Below, piece by piece: positions 18,474-27,464 of a stretch of 64,000 bases of DNA. The number at the start of each line of letters is the position of its first letter. Within the stretch, counting starts at the first letter, position 1. This DNA is from Sphingomonas sp. 1F27F7B. GTDB lineage: Bacteria; Pseudomonadota; Alphaproteobacteria; Sphingomonadales; Sphingomonadaceae. The notes under the pieces were generated by a model. The model was not told the DNA's origin. It worked only from the letters and a program-made list of their open reading frames with translations, and did no database searches. The position numbers were made by a program, and so were the translations under genes. The stretch is taken from the NCBI RefSeq assembly GCF_005503355.1, contig NZ_SCMK01000005.1, positions 1 to 64,000 on the forward strand, read 5' to 3'.

Positions 18474-18958
18474 TCAGCCCCGCCGATCCCGACGATGTGG
18501 CGGCCACCGAAGCGCAGCTCGAAAGCTTCATCGCGCGCTTCACGCCGGAGATAGCGGATCGTGTTCGTGCAGCACGGGCGGTGCTTCGCGCGCGCCTGCC
18601 GGGCGCGACGGAACTGGTCTACGACAATTACAACGCGCTCGCGATCGGCTACAGCCCGGGCGAGAAGACCTCGGAGGCGGTGTTCAGCCTGGCGGTCTAT
18701 CCGCGCAATCTATTGCTCTATTTCCTTCCCGGCGTGGGGCTGCCCGATCCCGAGGGGCTGCTTCAGGGCGAAGGGCGGCAGGGGCGCTATGTCTGCCTGA
18801 AGGACGTGGCGCTGCTCGACGCGCCGGCGGTGGTTGCGCTGGTCGATGCCGCGCTCGACCGGGCGAAGCGGCCCTTGCCTCCGCAGGATGGGCGGACCAT
18901 CGTCAAGTCGATATCGGCCCGGCAACGTCCGCGCCGCCCAGCCGGAGACGCCGCATGA
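18470..18958 (+). CDS. DUF1801-like protein
   Basis: A 162-residue cytoplasmic protein with the DUF1801/YdhG-type pattern: an N-terminal helix, then ARLPGATELVYDNYNALAIGYSPGEKTSEAVFSLAVYP and LLLYFLPGVGLPDPEGLLQGEG, and a C-terminal helix with a basic tail. The domain resembles phosphoribosyl/SufE-like folds but its role is not established. GTG start at 18470 and TGA stop each overlap a neighbour (GTGA with the RNB gene, ATGA with the GST gene), giving a three-gene translationally coupled unit. Confidence 0.75.
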   Translation: MISPADPDDVAATEAQLESFIARFTPEIADRVRAARAVLRARLPGATELVYDNYNALAIGYSPGEKTSEAVFSLAVYPRNLLLYFLPGVGLPDPEGLLQGEGRQGRYVCLKDVALLDAPAVVALVDAALDRAKRPLPPQDGRTIVKSISARQRPRRPAGDAA

Positions 18959-19581
18959 CCGTCATCGTCCATCATCTCGAGAATTCCCGCTCGCAGCGCG
19001 TGCTCTGGCTGCTCGAGGAGCTGGGGTTGCCCTACGAGGTTCGCCGCTATCGGCGCGACAAGGCGACGATGCTCGCGCCGCCCGAGCTTCGCCGCGTCCA
19101 CCCCCTCGGCAAATCGCCGGTGATCGAGCATGCGGGTAACGTCGTTGCCGAGACGGGCGCGATCGTCGAATATCTGGTCGAGCTGGGCGACGGGCGGCTG
19201 GGCATGCCGGGGCACCGCGAGGATGCGCTGCGCTGGCGGCATTTCCTCCATTACGCCGAGGGTTCGCTGATGCCACCGCTCTTCACCAAGCTGGTGCTGA
19301 GCCGGGTGCCGCTGCTGGGCAAGGTGGCGCAGAAGAAATTCCAGCCGATGGTCGATGTCCATCTCGACTATGTCGAGAGCGAGCTGGCGGCGCGGCCCTG
19401 GTTCGCCGGCTCCGAATTCACTGCAGCCGACGTGATGATGAGCTTCCCGCTGGAAGCCGCCGTCAGCCGCGCCAATGCGACCGCGGGGCGTCCGCGCATC
19501 GCCGCGTGGCTCGAGAAGATCCATGCCCGCCCTGCCTATAAGGCGGCGCTGGCCGCCGGCGGCCCCTATGCCTATGCCTGA
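18955..19581 (+). CDS. Glutathione S-transferase
   Basis: A 208-residue GST. The thioredoxin-fold N-terminal domain begins VIVHHLENSRSQRVLWLLEEL, with the Ser/Arg region that binds glutathione and cis-Pro in HPLGKSPVIE; VVAETGAIVEYLVE completes the glutathione site. The helical C-terminal domain carries FTAADVMMSFPLEAA, the N-capping motif region of GSTs. Its substrate is not predictable. It is the last gene of the coupled RNB-DUF1801-GST set and its 3' end overlaps that of trhO on the opposite strand by ten bases. Confidence 0.93.
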   Translation: MTVIVHHLENSRSQRVLWLLEELGLPYEVRRYRRDKATMLAPPELRRVHPLGKSPVIEHAGNVVAETGAIVEYLVELGDGRLGMPGHREDALRWRHFLHYAEGSLMPPLFTKLVLSRVPLLGKVAQKKFQPMVDVHLDYVESELAARPWFAGSEFTAADVMMSFPLEAAVSRANATAGRPRIAAWLEKIHARPAYKAALAAGGPYAYA

Positions 19582-20468
19582 TCCCGGAAGCCGAGATGGT
19601 CGCAGGCGGGGCAGGCGGCGTCCTCGTCGGCGATGAGGCCCTGGCACCGCTTGCAGAGGGCGCGGTTGCGAGGTTGGAGCGCGTGATCGACGGTGACGCG
19701 CTGGTCGAACACGAAGCACTCGCCCTGCCAGCGGCTCTGCTCGGCCGGGACCTGTTCGAGATAGGCGAGGATCCCACCCTTCAGGTGATAGACTTCGTCC
19801 AGCCCTTCCGCCTTCAGGAACGCCGTGGCCTTTTCGCAGCGTATGCCGCCGGTGCAGAACATCGCGACGCGCGGCATCGGCCCGCCTGTCTCGCGCTCGG
19901 CGCGGAAGCGGCGGAACCAGTCGGGAAACTCGCGGAAGCTGCGCGTTTCGGGATCGATCGCGCCTGCAAAGCTGCCGAGCGCGACTTCATAGGCGTTGCG
20001 CGTATCGATCACGATCGTGTCGGGCGCGTCGATCAGCGCGTTCCAGTCCCCTGGCGCGACATAATGGCCGACATCGGCAAGCGGATCGATATCCGGCTCG
20101 CCCATCGTCACGATCTCGCGCTTCAAGCGGACCTTCATCCGGTCGAACGGCATGGCCGCGGCGCGCGCCTCCTTCACGTCGATCGCCGAGCAGCCGGGCA
20201 GGGCGCGGACATGGTCGAGCAGTTCGGCGATCGCCGCGTCGCTGCCCGCGACCGTGCCGTTCAGCCCTTCCCGGGCAAGCAGCAACGTGCCCCGGATGCC
20301 CAGCGCGTCGCATAGCGCGGCGAGCTGCGTGCGCAGGCCTTCGACATCGGGAAAGCGCGTGAACTGGTAGAGCGCGACGATCCGGACCGGCAACGCCGGA
20401 TTTGGCCGGACCGGCAACGCCGGATTTGGGGCCGGATCCGGCGCCGCGCAGGCATCAGGAGCGGCCAT
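19572..20468 (-). CDS. trhO: tRNA uridine-34 hydroxylase TrhO (rhodanese family)
   Basis: A 298-residue protein of the YceA/TrhO family, which uses oxygen to make 5-hydroxyuridine at the wobble position of certain tRNAs. It has the N-terminal acylphosphatase-like domain (YQFTRFPDVEGLR ... LLAREGLNGTVAG), a rhodanese domain with catalytic Cys205 (VAMFCTGGIRCEKA), and a C-terminal Cys-rich end (CKRCQGL ... CPACDHLG) that looks like a small zinc-binding ribbon. The ATG at 20468 begins inside the 3' end of the upstream symporter gene (14-base overlap). Residues 15-29 contain a duplicated NPALPVR unit (see repeat at 20382-20429). Confidence 0.9.
   Translation of the reverse strand: MAAPDACAAPDPAPNPALPVRPNPALPVRIVALYQFTRFPDVEGLRTQLAALCDALGIRGTLLLAREGLNGTVAGSDAAIAELLDHVRALPGCSAIDVKEARAAAMPFDRMKVRLKREIVTMGEPDIDPLADVGHYVAPGDWNALIDAPDTIVIDTRNAYEVALGSFAGAIDPETRSFREFPDWFRRFRAERETGGPMPRVAMFCTGGIRCEKATAFLKAEGLDEVYHLKGGILAYLEQVPAEQSRWQGECFVFDQRVTVDHALQPRNRALCKRCQGLIADEDAACPACDHLGFRDQA
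20382..20429. repeat. Perfect 24-bp tandem duplication inside trhO
   Basis: The 24-base unit starting CCGGACCGGCAACGCC occurs twice in a row (20382-20405 and 20406-20429). It keeps the frame and doubles an eight-residue NPALPVRP segment near the N terminus of TrhO. It looks like a recent slippage event. Confidence 0.9.
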
Positions 20469-21774
20469 AATCCTCGAAGCTCTCCGCTTCCGTGGCCGGC
20501 CCCTGGACGGGCGGCACGATCGGCTCGATCGGCTGCGGCGCGTCGAGCTTGCCTTCCCAGCGCGCCACCACCACGCTCGCCACGGCATTGCCGATCACAT
20601 TGGTGGCGGTGCGGCCCATGTCGAGGAAATGGTCGACCGCGAGGATCAGCAGCACGCCTGCCTCGGGGATGTTGAAATGGCTGAGCGTGCCGGTGATCAC
20701 CACCAGGCTGGCGCGCGGCACGCCGGCGATGCCCTTGCTGGTGACCATCAGGATCAGCAGCATCTGGATCATCGTCATCCAGTCGAGATGGATGCCATAG
20801 GCCTGGGCGATGAAGATCGACGCGAACGTCATGTACATCATCGAGCCGTCGAGATTGAACGAATAGCCGAGCGGCAGCACGAAGCTGGCGATGCGCGGCG
20901 GCACGCCGAACCGGTCGAGCGCGTCGAGCGTGCGCGGATAGGCGGCTTCGGACGAGGCGGTCGAAAAGCCGAGCAGGATCGGATCGCGCAGATAGCGGAT
21001 CAGCGTGCGGGTGCGCGGGCCGACGATCAGGAAGCAGACGCCGAGCAGCACCGCCCAGAGCGCGAACAGGCCGAGATAGAAGCTGCCCATGAAGAAGGCG
21101 AGGTCGCCGACCACGCCGATGCCCTTGGTCGCCAGTGCCTTGGCCACCGCGCAGAACACGGCGACCGGCGCGAAGAGCATCACATAGCCGGTGACGGTGA
21201 GCATCACCTGCACCAGCGCCTCGAGTCCGCGGACGAGCGGCGCGCCCCTCTCGCCGATCGCGGCGAGGCCGACGCCGAAGAACAGCGAGAAGATGACGAG
21301 CTGGAGGATGTCGTTGCTCGCCATCGCTTCGATGCCGCTGGTCGGCACGATATGGATGAAGAACTTGGCGAGATCGAAGCTCGAGCGATCGACGCCGCTC
21401 GATGCCGTGGCCGCGGGAATCGTCAGGTTGAGGCCGACGCCGGGCTGGAGCAGATTGACGAAGATCAGGCCGAGGGTGAGCGAGACCAGGCTCGCGCAGA
21501 CGAACCAGAAGAACGCCTTCAGGCCCACGCGCCCGATCGCGCCGCCGCCGCCCATATGGGCGATGCCCACCACCAGCGTGGAGACCACCAGCGGGGCGAT
21601 GATCATCTTGATCAGGTGGAGGAACATCTGGGTCGGGATATCGAGGCCGTAAGCCCAGTTCTCGATCGCCTTCGCCCCTTCCGGCGTGCCCGACAGCGAG
21701 ATGTTGAGGGCATAGCCCAGCAGGCCGCCCAGCAGCAGCGCCGCCAAAATGAACCAGGTAAGTCGCTTGCCCAA
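20455..21774 (-). CDS. Dicarboxylate/amino acid:cation symporter (DAACS)
   Basis: A full-length (about 439-residue) sodium/proton-coupled symporter of the GltP/DctA family. About eight TM segments are visible, with the Ser-rich re-entrant loop STASSEAAYPRTL, the NLDGSMMYMT motif of TM7 and DMGRTATNVIGN in TM8. The start is uncertain: I use TTG 21774 (LGKRLTWFILAA) with GGGGGG six bases upstream; a frame to 21873 adds a non-conserved tail. It is related to the truncated gene at 1-786 but clearly diverged. Its 3' end overlaps the trhO start, so trhO is probably co-transcribed. Confidence 0.92.
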   Translation of the reverse strand: MGKRLTWFILAALLLGGLLGYALNISLSGTPEGAKAIENWAYGLDIPTQMFLHLIKMIIAPLVVSTLVVGIAHMGGGGAIGRVGLKAFFWFVCASLVSLTLGLIFVNLLQPGVGLNLTIPAATASSGVDRSSFDLAKFFIHIVPTSGIEAMASNDILQLVIFSLFFGVGLAAIGERGAPLVRGLEALVQVMLTVTGYVMLFAPVAVFCAVAKALATKGIGVVGDLAFFMGSFYLGLFALWAVLLGVCFLIVGPRTRTLIRYLRDPILLGFSTASSEAAYPRTLDALDRFGVPPRIASFVLPLGYSFNLDGSMMYMTFASIFIAQAYGIHLDWMTMIQMLLILMVTSKGIAGVPRASLVVITGTLSHFNIPEAGVLLILAVDHFLDMGRTATNVIGNAVASVVVARWEGKLDAPQPIEPIVPPVQGPATEAESFEDYGRS

Positions 21775-21938
21775 CGGAGGCCCCCCTAAAAATCCTTTGG
21801 CCGCAGGCAAAGGGGATTGCGCCGTCCGGGTCAAGCCCCGCGCGGCCAGCCGATGCGTGCTGCCCCTATGCACGGCGGGTATTGCCGCGGCGCGCGAAGG
21901 GGTCCTATCGCATGCATCGCTCTTTCCGGAGAATGACG

Positions 21939-23186
21939 ATGCGCCTCGATCGCCGTGCCCTTGTCCGTGCCGCCGCGGCCGCGCCGCTGCTTGCCCTTCC
22001 CGGCGTGCTGCGCGCCGCCGAGCCGGACCTTTCGGCGCTGCAAGACATCACCGGGGCCGCCGTGCCGATCGACAATGCGGAGCGCGCCGCACGGCTCGAC
22101 CGGGCGCAGGCGCTGATGCGGGCGAACGGCATCGGCGCGGTGCTGATCGAGGGCGGATCGTCGCTGGTCTATTTCACCGGCCTGCGCTGGGGCCGCAGCG
22201 AGCGGCTGACCGCAGTGGTGCTGCCGGCCGAGGGCGAGCCGTGCATCGTGACGCCCTTCTTCGAGGAAGCGCGCACCCGCGAGGGACTGGCGATTCCCGC
22301 CGAGGTCCGGGTGTGGCAGGAGGACGAGGATCCGCTGAAGACGGTCGCCGGCTTCCTCAAGGACCGCAAGCTCGCGCAGCTGCCGGTCGGCATCGAGGAG
22401 ACGGTGCGCTATTTCGCGGTCGACGGTCTGCAGCGGGCCGGGCTGACGGTGGTCTCGGCGAACCCGGTGGTGCGCGGCTGCCGGATGATCAAGACGCCGG
22501 CCGAGATCGCGCTGATGCAGCTTGCCACCGACGTGACGATCGCCGCCTATCGCTGGGTCCATCCGCGCGTCGAGAAGGGAATGAGCCAGCGCGACGTATC
22601 CGCGCTGATGGACGCGGCGACGCGCAAGCTGGGCGGCAGCCCCGAATTCAGCATGGTGCTGGTGGGCGAGGGCGCCGCCTATCCGCACGGCACCAAGGTG
22701 CCTTCGCCGGTGGCCGAGGGGCGGATCGTGCTGATGGATTGCGGCTGCACCGTGCAGGGCTATCAGAGCGATGTGTCGCGTACCTGGGTGCATGGCACCG
22801 CTACCTCCGGGCAGCGCAAGGTGTGGGACGAGGTGGCGCAGGGCCAGCAAACCGCCTTCGCCGCGGCCAGGCTCGGCGCGACCGCCGGCAGCGTCGACGA
22901 TGCGGTGCGCCGCTATTATGCCTCGCTCGGCTGGGGTCCGGACTACAAGCTGCCCGGCCTTTCGCATCGCACCGGGCATGGCATCGGGCTCGACGGGCAC
23001 GAGCCGGTCAACCTGGTGCGCGGCGAGGCGACGAAGCTGGCGCCGGGCATGTGCTTCTCCAACGAACCGGGCATCTACATTCCCGGCAGCTTCGGCGTGC
23101 GGCTGGAAGATTGTTTCCACATGACCGATGGCGGGCCGAAATGGTTCAGCGAGCCGCCCCGGTCGATCGACGCGCCGATGGGGTGA
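21939..23186 (+). CDS. M24-family metallopeptidase (Xaa-Pro aminopeptidase-like), exported
   Basis: A 415-residue protein with a twin-arginine-like leader (MRLDRRALVRAAAAAPLLALP, cut near GVLRAA), a creatinase-type N domain and a pita-bread catalytic domain. The dinuclear metal ligands can be read in LMDCGCTVQGYQSDVSRTW (two Asp), HRTGHGIGLDGHE (His), FSNEPGIY (Glu) and VRLEDCF (Glu). It probably removes N-terminal residues next to proline in the periplasm. GGAGA six bases before ATG 21939 supports this start; ATG 21933 is the alternative. The gene stands alone. Confidence 0.9.
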   Translation: MRLDRRALVRAAAAAPLLALPGVLRAAEPDLSALQDITGAAVPIDNAERAARLDRAQALMRANGIGAVLIEGGSSLVYFTGLRWGRSERLTAVVLPAEGEPCIVTPFFEEARTREGLAIPAEVRVWQEDEDPLKTVAGFLKDRKLAQLPVGIEETVRYFAVDGLQRAGLTVVSANPVVRGCRMIKTPAEIALMQLATDVTIAAYRWVHPRVEKGMSQRDVSALMDAATRKLGGSPEFSMVLVGEGAAYPHGTKVPSPVAEGRIVLMDCGCTVQGYQSDVSRTWVHGTATSGQRKVWDEVAQGQQTAFAAARLGATAGSVDDAVRRYYASLGWGPDYKLPGLSHRTGHGIGLDGHEPVNLVRGEATKLAPGMCFSNEPGIYIPGSFGVRLEDCFHMTDGGPKWFSEPPRSIDAPMG

Positions 23187-23391
23187 AATGGCCGTAGGGT
23201 GGCTTCGAAAGTCTGGGAAGTTGAGGGCACGGCAGGCTGGGGTTCCGGACCTCGAAACTCGAACCCGGCCCTGGAAGATGCGTGCGCGCGGGGGCATCGA
23301 GGATCCTTGCGACGGCATCGGCAAGGGTAGAATAAATCAAGTCCTGCTTTGCAATGCAGGAGGCCAGCGCTCGGTGCATATGATCCCATGA

Positions 23392-23476
23392 CCGTCATCC
23401 CCGCGCAGGCGGGGACCCAGGGTTTCTCCGCCGTATCGCCCGTGACTCCGGATCCCCGCCTGCGCGGGGATGACGG
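23392..23476. repeat. Perfect 24-bp inverted repeat (CGTCATCCCCGC type) upstream of alaS
   Basis: Arms 23392-23415 and 23453-23476 are exact reverse complements, beginning CCGTCATCCCCGCGCAGGCG, with a 37-base spacer. The copy is of the widespread CGTCATCCCCGC intergenic repeat; a diverged relative lies at 16874-16970. The rest of the 508-base gap 23187-23694 shows no open gene with convincing composition. Confidence 0.85.
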
Positions 23477-23652
23477 AAAAGGGGGGCTGGCGGGGACGAT
23501 GAGGGAGAGGGGTGCCGAGGACGACGAGGGAGCGGAGTTGGCGGAGGTGACGAAGAGAAGGTCGTCTCGAGGGGATCGCCGCCATCGGGCTGACGGTTCG
23601 ACGACAATGGCGTCCGCGCCACAGTTGCGGGACCTTTCACCCTGATCGAAGT

Positions 23653-23670
23653 GTTTCGCTTGAGCGAAAC
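23653..23670 (+). promoter_or_regulatory. Short perfect hairpin GTTTCGCT-TG-AGCGAAAC before alaS
   Basis: Eight-base arms around TG, 25 bases upstream of the alaS ATG. It could be an operator or a leader hairpin near the ribosome binding region. No T-box-like or other known riboswitch structure is evident. Confidence 0.4.
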
Positions 23671-23694
23671 GCCGTGCGCAACTAAGTCGCGCGT

Positions 23695-26346
23695 ATGACG
23701 TCCACCAACGATATCCGCCGTTCCTTCCTCGACTATTTCGAGGGCCAGGGTCATGCCCGCGTTCCCAGCGCCCCGTTGGTGCCGCACAATGATCCGACCC
23801 TGATGTTCGTGAATGCGGGCATGGTGCCGTTCAAGAATGTCTTCACGGGGCTGGAGAGCCGTCCCTATTCGACCGCGACCAGCTCGCAAAAATGTGTCCG
23901 CGCCGGCGGCAAGCACAATGATCTGGATAATGTCGGCTATACCGCGCGCCACCATACCTTCTTTGAAATGCTGGGGAATTTCTCCTTCGGCGACTATTTC
24001 AAGGAACAGGCGATCACCCATGCCTGGACCTTGCTCACCAAGGTGTGGGGCATTCCGGCGGAGCGGCTGACCGCGACCGTCTATCATACCGACGACCAGG
24101 CCTTCGAGCTCTGGAAGAAGATCGCCGGCCTGCCCGAGGCGCGGATCATCCGCATCCCGACCAAGGACAATTTCTGGGCGATGGGCTCGGACGGCCCGTG
24201 CGGGCCCTGCTCGGAGATCTTCTACGATCATGGCGATCACATCTGGGGCGGCCCCCCGGGATCGGCGGAGGAGGATGGCGATCGCTTCGTCGAGATCTGG
24301 AACCTCGTCTTCATGCAGTTCGTGCAGGAGAATGACGAGATCATCGGCGACTTGCCGCGCCCGAGCATCGACACGGGCATGGGGCTGGAGCGCGTCGCCG
24401 CGGTGCTGCAGGGCGTCCACGACAATTATGATACCGACACGTTCAAGGCGCTGATCGCCGAATCGGGCGCGCTGACCGGCGCCGCGACCACGGGCGAGAA
24501 CCAGGCGAGCCACCGCGTGATCGCCGATCACCTGCGCTCCTCGGGATTCCTGGTGGCGGACGGCGTGCTGCCGGCGAATGAAGGCCGCGGCTATGTGCTG
24601 CGCCGCATCATGCGCCGCGCGATGCGCCATGCCCATCTGCTCGGCGCCAGGGACCCGCTGATGCACCGCATGGTGCCGGCGCTGGTGGCCGAGATGGGTG
24701 CCGCCTATCCCGAGCTGGTCCGCGCCCAGCCGCTGATCGAGGCGACCTTGCTCCAGGAGGAGACGCGCTTCCGGCAAACCCTCGCCAACGGGCTGCGTTT
24801 GCTCGACGAGGCGACCCAGGGCATGGCCGAGGGCGGGGTGCTGCCCGGCGAGACGGCGTTCAAGCTCTACGACACGTTCGGCTTCCCCTATGACCTGACC
24901 GAGGACGCGCTGCGCGGCCAGGGCATGACGGTGGACCGCGCCGGCTTCGACACGGCGATGGCCGAGCAGAAGCGTGCCGCCCGCGCGGCGTGGAAGGGCT
25001 CGGGCGAGAAGGCTTCGGAAGAGCTGTGGTATGATCTGGCCGACGAGCTCGGCGGCACCGAGTTCACCGGCTATGTCGGCACGGAGGGCGAGGGCCAGGT
25101 GCTGGCGATCGTCAAGGACGGCGCGAAGGTGGAGAAGGCCGGCGCCGGCGATGTGGTGACCATCCTCACCAACCAGACGCCCTTCTATGCCGAGAGCGGC
25201 GGGCAGATGGGCGATGCCGGCGTGATCTGGAACGACAAGGCGAGCGCGGCGGTGGACGACACGTCCAAGCCGCTCGGGCGCCTGCATGCGCATCACGCCA
25301 AGATCGAGAAGGGGGAGATCGCAGTGGGCGATGCCGTCCACCTGACGGTCGACGCCGATCGCCGCGACCGCGTGCGCGCCAACCATTCGGCGACGCACCT
25401 GCTGCACGCGGCGTTGCGCAAGCGGCTCGGCGGGCATGTGACGCAGAAGGGCAGCCTGGTGGCGCCGGACCGGCTGCGTTTCGACTTCTCGCATCCCTCG
25501 GCACTGACCGCCGACGAGCTCGCGGACATCGAGGCCGATGTGAACGCGCAGATCCGTCACAATGGCGCGGTCGAGACCCGGCTGATGACGCCCGACGATG
25601 CGATCGCGGCGGGCGCGATGGCGCTGTTCGGCGAGAAATATGGCGACGAGGTCCGCGTGCTCTCGATGGGCCTGGGTGCGGATTCGTCCTATTCGGTCGA
25701 ACTGTGCGGCGGCACCCATGTCAATGCCACGGGCGACATCGCGATCTTCAAGATCGTCTCGGAGAGCGCTGTCTCTTCGGGCGTACGGCGGATCGAGGCG
25801 CTGACCGGCGAAGGCGCGCGGCTCTGGCTCAATGCGCGTGACGAGAAGCTGCGCGAGGCGGCTGCCGCGCTCAAGGCGAGCCCCGACGAAGTGCCCGCGC
25901 GCGTGGCCGCGCTGGTCGAGGAACGCCGCAAGCTCGAGCGCGAGCTGGCCGAGGCGAAGAAGGCGCTGGCGCTGGGCGGCGGCGGTTCCGCCCCGGCCGC
26001 CGGTCCCGAGCAGGTCGCGGGGATCAGCTTCATCGGCCAGGTGATCGACGGGCTCGATCCCAAGGCGCTGCGCGGTGCGGTCGACGAGGCCAAGCAGCGC
26101 GTCGGCGCCGGCGTGGTCGCGCTGGTTGCGGTCAATGAGGGGCGGGCTTCGGTGGCGGTCGGCGTGACCGACGGAGTGGCGGCCAATGCTGTCGACCTGG
26201 TCAAGATCGCCGTGACGGTGCTGGGCGGTCAGGGCGGCGGCGGCCGCCCGGACATGGCCCAGGGCGGCGGGCCGGACGGCGACAAGGGTGCGGCCGCGCT
26301 CGACGCGGTCAAGGCGGCGCTGGCCGAGGCGACCGCGGCGGCCTGA
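23695..26346 (+). CDS. alaS: Alanyl-tRNA synthetase
   Basis: An 883-residue class II synthetase that charges tRNA-Ala. The class II catalytic core is at the N terminus ([29 protein letters not shown], then [16 protein letters not shown]). The editing domain with [16 protein letters not shown] and CGGTH follows, and there is a C-terminal C-Ala/DHHA1 domain with a Gly-rich linker ([15 protein letters not shown]). Length is standard. The ATG at 23695 gives the common start [14 protein letters not shown]. Confidence 0.98.
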   Translation: MTSTNDIRRSFLDYFEGQGHARVPSAPLVPHNDPTLMFVNAGMVPFKNVFTGLESRPYSTATSSQKCVRAGGKHNDLDNVGYTARHHTFFEMLGNFSFGDYFKEQAITHAWTLLTKVWGIPAERLTATVYHTDDQAFELWKKIAGLPEARIIRIPTKDNFWAMGSDGPCGPCSEIFYDHGDHIWGGPPGSAEEDGDRFVEIWNLVFMQFVQENDEIIGDLPRPSIDTGMGLERVAAVLQGVHDNYDTDTFKALIAESGALTGAATTGENQASHRVIADHLRSSGFLVADGVLPANEGRGYVLRRIMRRAMRHAHLLGARDPLMHRMVPALVAEMGAAYPELVRAQPLIEATLLQEETRFRQTLANGLRLLDEATQGMAEGGVLPGETAFKLYDTFGFPYDLTEDALRGQGMTVDRAGFDTAMAEQKRAARAAWKGSGEKASEELWYDLADELGGTEFTGYVGTEGEGQVLAIVKDGAKVEKAGAGDVVTILTNQTPFYAESGGQMGDAGVIWNDKASAAVDDTSKPLGRLHAHHAKIEKGEIAVGDAVHLTVDADRRDRVRANHSATHLLHAALRKRLGGHVTQKGSLVAPDRLRFDFSHPSALTADELADIEADVNAQIRHNGAVETRLMTPDDAIAAGAMALFGEKYGDEVRVLSMGLGADSSYSVELCGGTHVNATGDIAIFKIVSESAVSSGVRRIEALTGEGARLWLNARDEKLREAAAALKASPDEVPARVAALVEERRKLERELAEAKKALALGGGGSAPAAGPEQVAGISFIGQVIDGLDPKALRGAVDEAKQRVGAGVVALVAVNEGRASVAVGVTDGVAANAVDLVKIAVTVLGGQGGGGRPDMAQGGGPDGDKGAAALDAVKAALAEATAAA

Positions 26347-26364
26347 ACCGCCGCGGGGCGCGGA

Positions 26365-26877
26365 TCACATGCCCGGCGCCCAGCCGTCCTCTGGCGAGAC
26401 CCACAGGGCGCGCTGGTTCATGTCGGCGCGGACGAGGCCGTCGACGGTGATGTCGGATACGATCCCGTCGCCATCGACCTTGTCGCGATAGCAGCGCTTC
26501 CTGCCGGCGAGCGGCTGGAGCATGAGCATCAGCCGCTCGCGGATCGAAGTCTCCAGCGCCGGCGCGAGCGCGACCCCATCCTTGCTGAGCTTGCCCGAGG
26601 AGAAGTCGACCGGGCGGACGGTGGAGCAGACCGCGCCATCCTCGACCTGGCCCGAGATATGATATTCGATCAGGATCGTCGGCTCGGTGGAGATGACGCC
26701 GGTCACCACCGCGTCGAAGCTATCATTCTCGTGCACCGTGTAGCGCACCATGGTGGCGCAGGTGCGTGCCCGCGTGTCGGGCCCGACGCAGCGGATCTTA
26801 CCGGCGCGTGCCGGGGCGAGAGCGTCGGAGCCGGGCATCGGCGCGGCGGCGGCGAGCAGGAGCAGAGTCGCGATCAT
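26365..26877 (-). CDS. Secreted hypothetical protein, paralogue of its upstream neighbour
   Basis: A 170-residue protein with a signal peptide (MIATLLLLAAAAPMPGSDA). The mature part has Cys residues in pairs (IRCVGPDTRARTCA, KRCYRDKV) that could form disulfides, and ends TVDGLVRADMNQRALWVSPEDGWAPGM. That end and the ARAG-x-x-x-CV beginning match the protein at 26880-27392, so the two arose by tandem duplication. They are two bases apart. No known domain is recognised; function is unknown, probably periplasmic. Confidence 0.75.
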   Translation of the reverse strand: MIATLLLLAAAAPMPGSDALAPARAGKIRCVGPDTRARTCATMVRYTVHENDSFDAVVTGVISTEPTILIEYHISGQVEDGAVCSTVRPVDFSSGKLSKDGVALAPALETSIRERLMLMLQPLAGRKRCYRDKVDGDGIVSDITVDGLVRADMNQRALWVSPEDGWAPGM

Positions 26878-26879
26878 CG

Positions 26880-27392
26880 TCACATTCCCAAGCCGTAGCC
26901 GTCTTTCTCGCTCACCCAGATGAACTTCTGGCTGAGATCGGCGCGGACGGTGCCGTCCACGGTGAGTTCGTTGAGCAGCAGGCCGCTCTCGGCGGGCTTG
27001 ATCGTGGAGCAGGTGGCCTTGCCGTCGAGCGCGGCGACGGCGGCGGTGAGCTGGCTCTTCACGGCAGCCGATGTGTTCTCGTCGGCCGGGGCGCCGTTCA
27101 GCATCACCGTGCCCGCCTGGAAATCGGCGAGCTTCACTGTCTCGCACAGCTTGCCGTCGGCGATGGTGCCGCGGGTGTGAAGCTCCATGGTGACCAGCGG
27201 CTTGGGCGCGAGGAAGAGGCGGGTGGTCGATTCATAGCTGCCGCCGGTGATCTTGTAGCTGGTGGTGCCGAGGCAGGTCTTCTTCTCCCGATTGGGCACC
27301 ACGCACTGATACTGGCCGGCGCGGGCGGGCTCGATCGGATCGGCGGCCTGGCCGGCGGGGGCATTGGCAAGGAGCAGCAGGCTGAGGAACAT
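26880..27392 (-). CDS. Secreted hypothetical protein, first gene of a tandem paralogous pair
   Basis: A 170-residue protein starting MFLSLLLLANAPAGQAADP, a signal peptide. The mature part shows ARAGQYQCVVPNREKKTCLG, a central beta-rich section with KLCETVKLADFQAG, a Cys in KATCSTIKPAE, and ends TVDGTVRADLSQKFIWVSEKDG. Cysteine positions and both ends are shared with the downstream gene. The start ATG at 27392 gives the signal peptide directly; upstream frame to 27458 is not protein-like. Function is unknown. Both genes lie downstream of the CPA2 antiporter on the same strand (72 bases apart). Confidence 0.75.
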   Translation of the reverse strand: MFLSLLLLANAPAGQAADPIEPARAGQYQCVVPNREKKTCLGTTSYKITGGSYESTTRLFLAPKPLVTMELHTRGTIADGKLCETVKLADFQAGTVMLNGAPADENTSAAVKSQLTAAVAALDGKATCSTIKPAESGLLLNELTVDGTVRADLSQKFIWVSEKDGYGLGM

Positions 27393-27464
27393 CGTCAAAC
27401 TCTCCGAACGAGAACAGGCGCCAGAGATGCGCCGCGGCCGCCCGGCGGGCAAGCGCAATCGGCG

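Noticed and set aside
20382..20429. Direct repeat considered as the start of a CRISPR or other array
   Set aside because: There are only two adjacent copies, without spacers, inside a coding sequence; it is a slippage duplication.
23187..23694. Long gap before alaS considered for a riboswitch or T-box
   Set aside because: Only the inverted repeat and a small dyad are found; no conserved riboswitch core can be recognised.
23395..25719. Long minus-strand open frame opposite alaS
   Set aside because: alaS is unmistakable on the plus strand; the antisense frame includes the CGTCATCCCCGC repeat as coding sequence, which is not credible.
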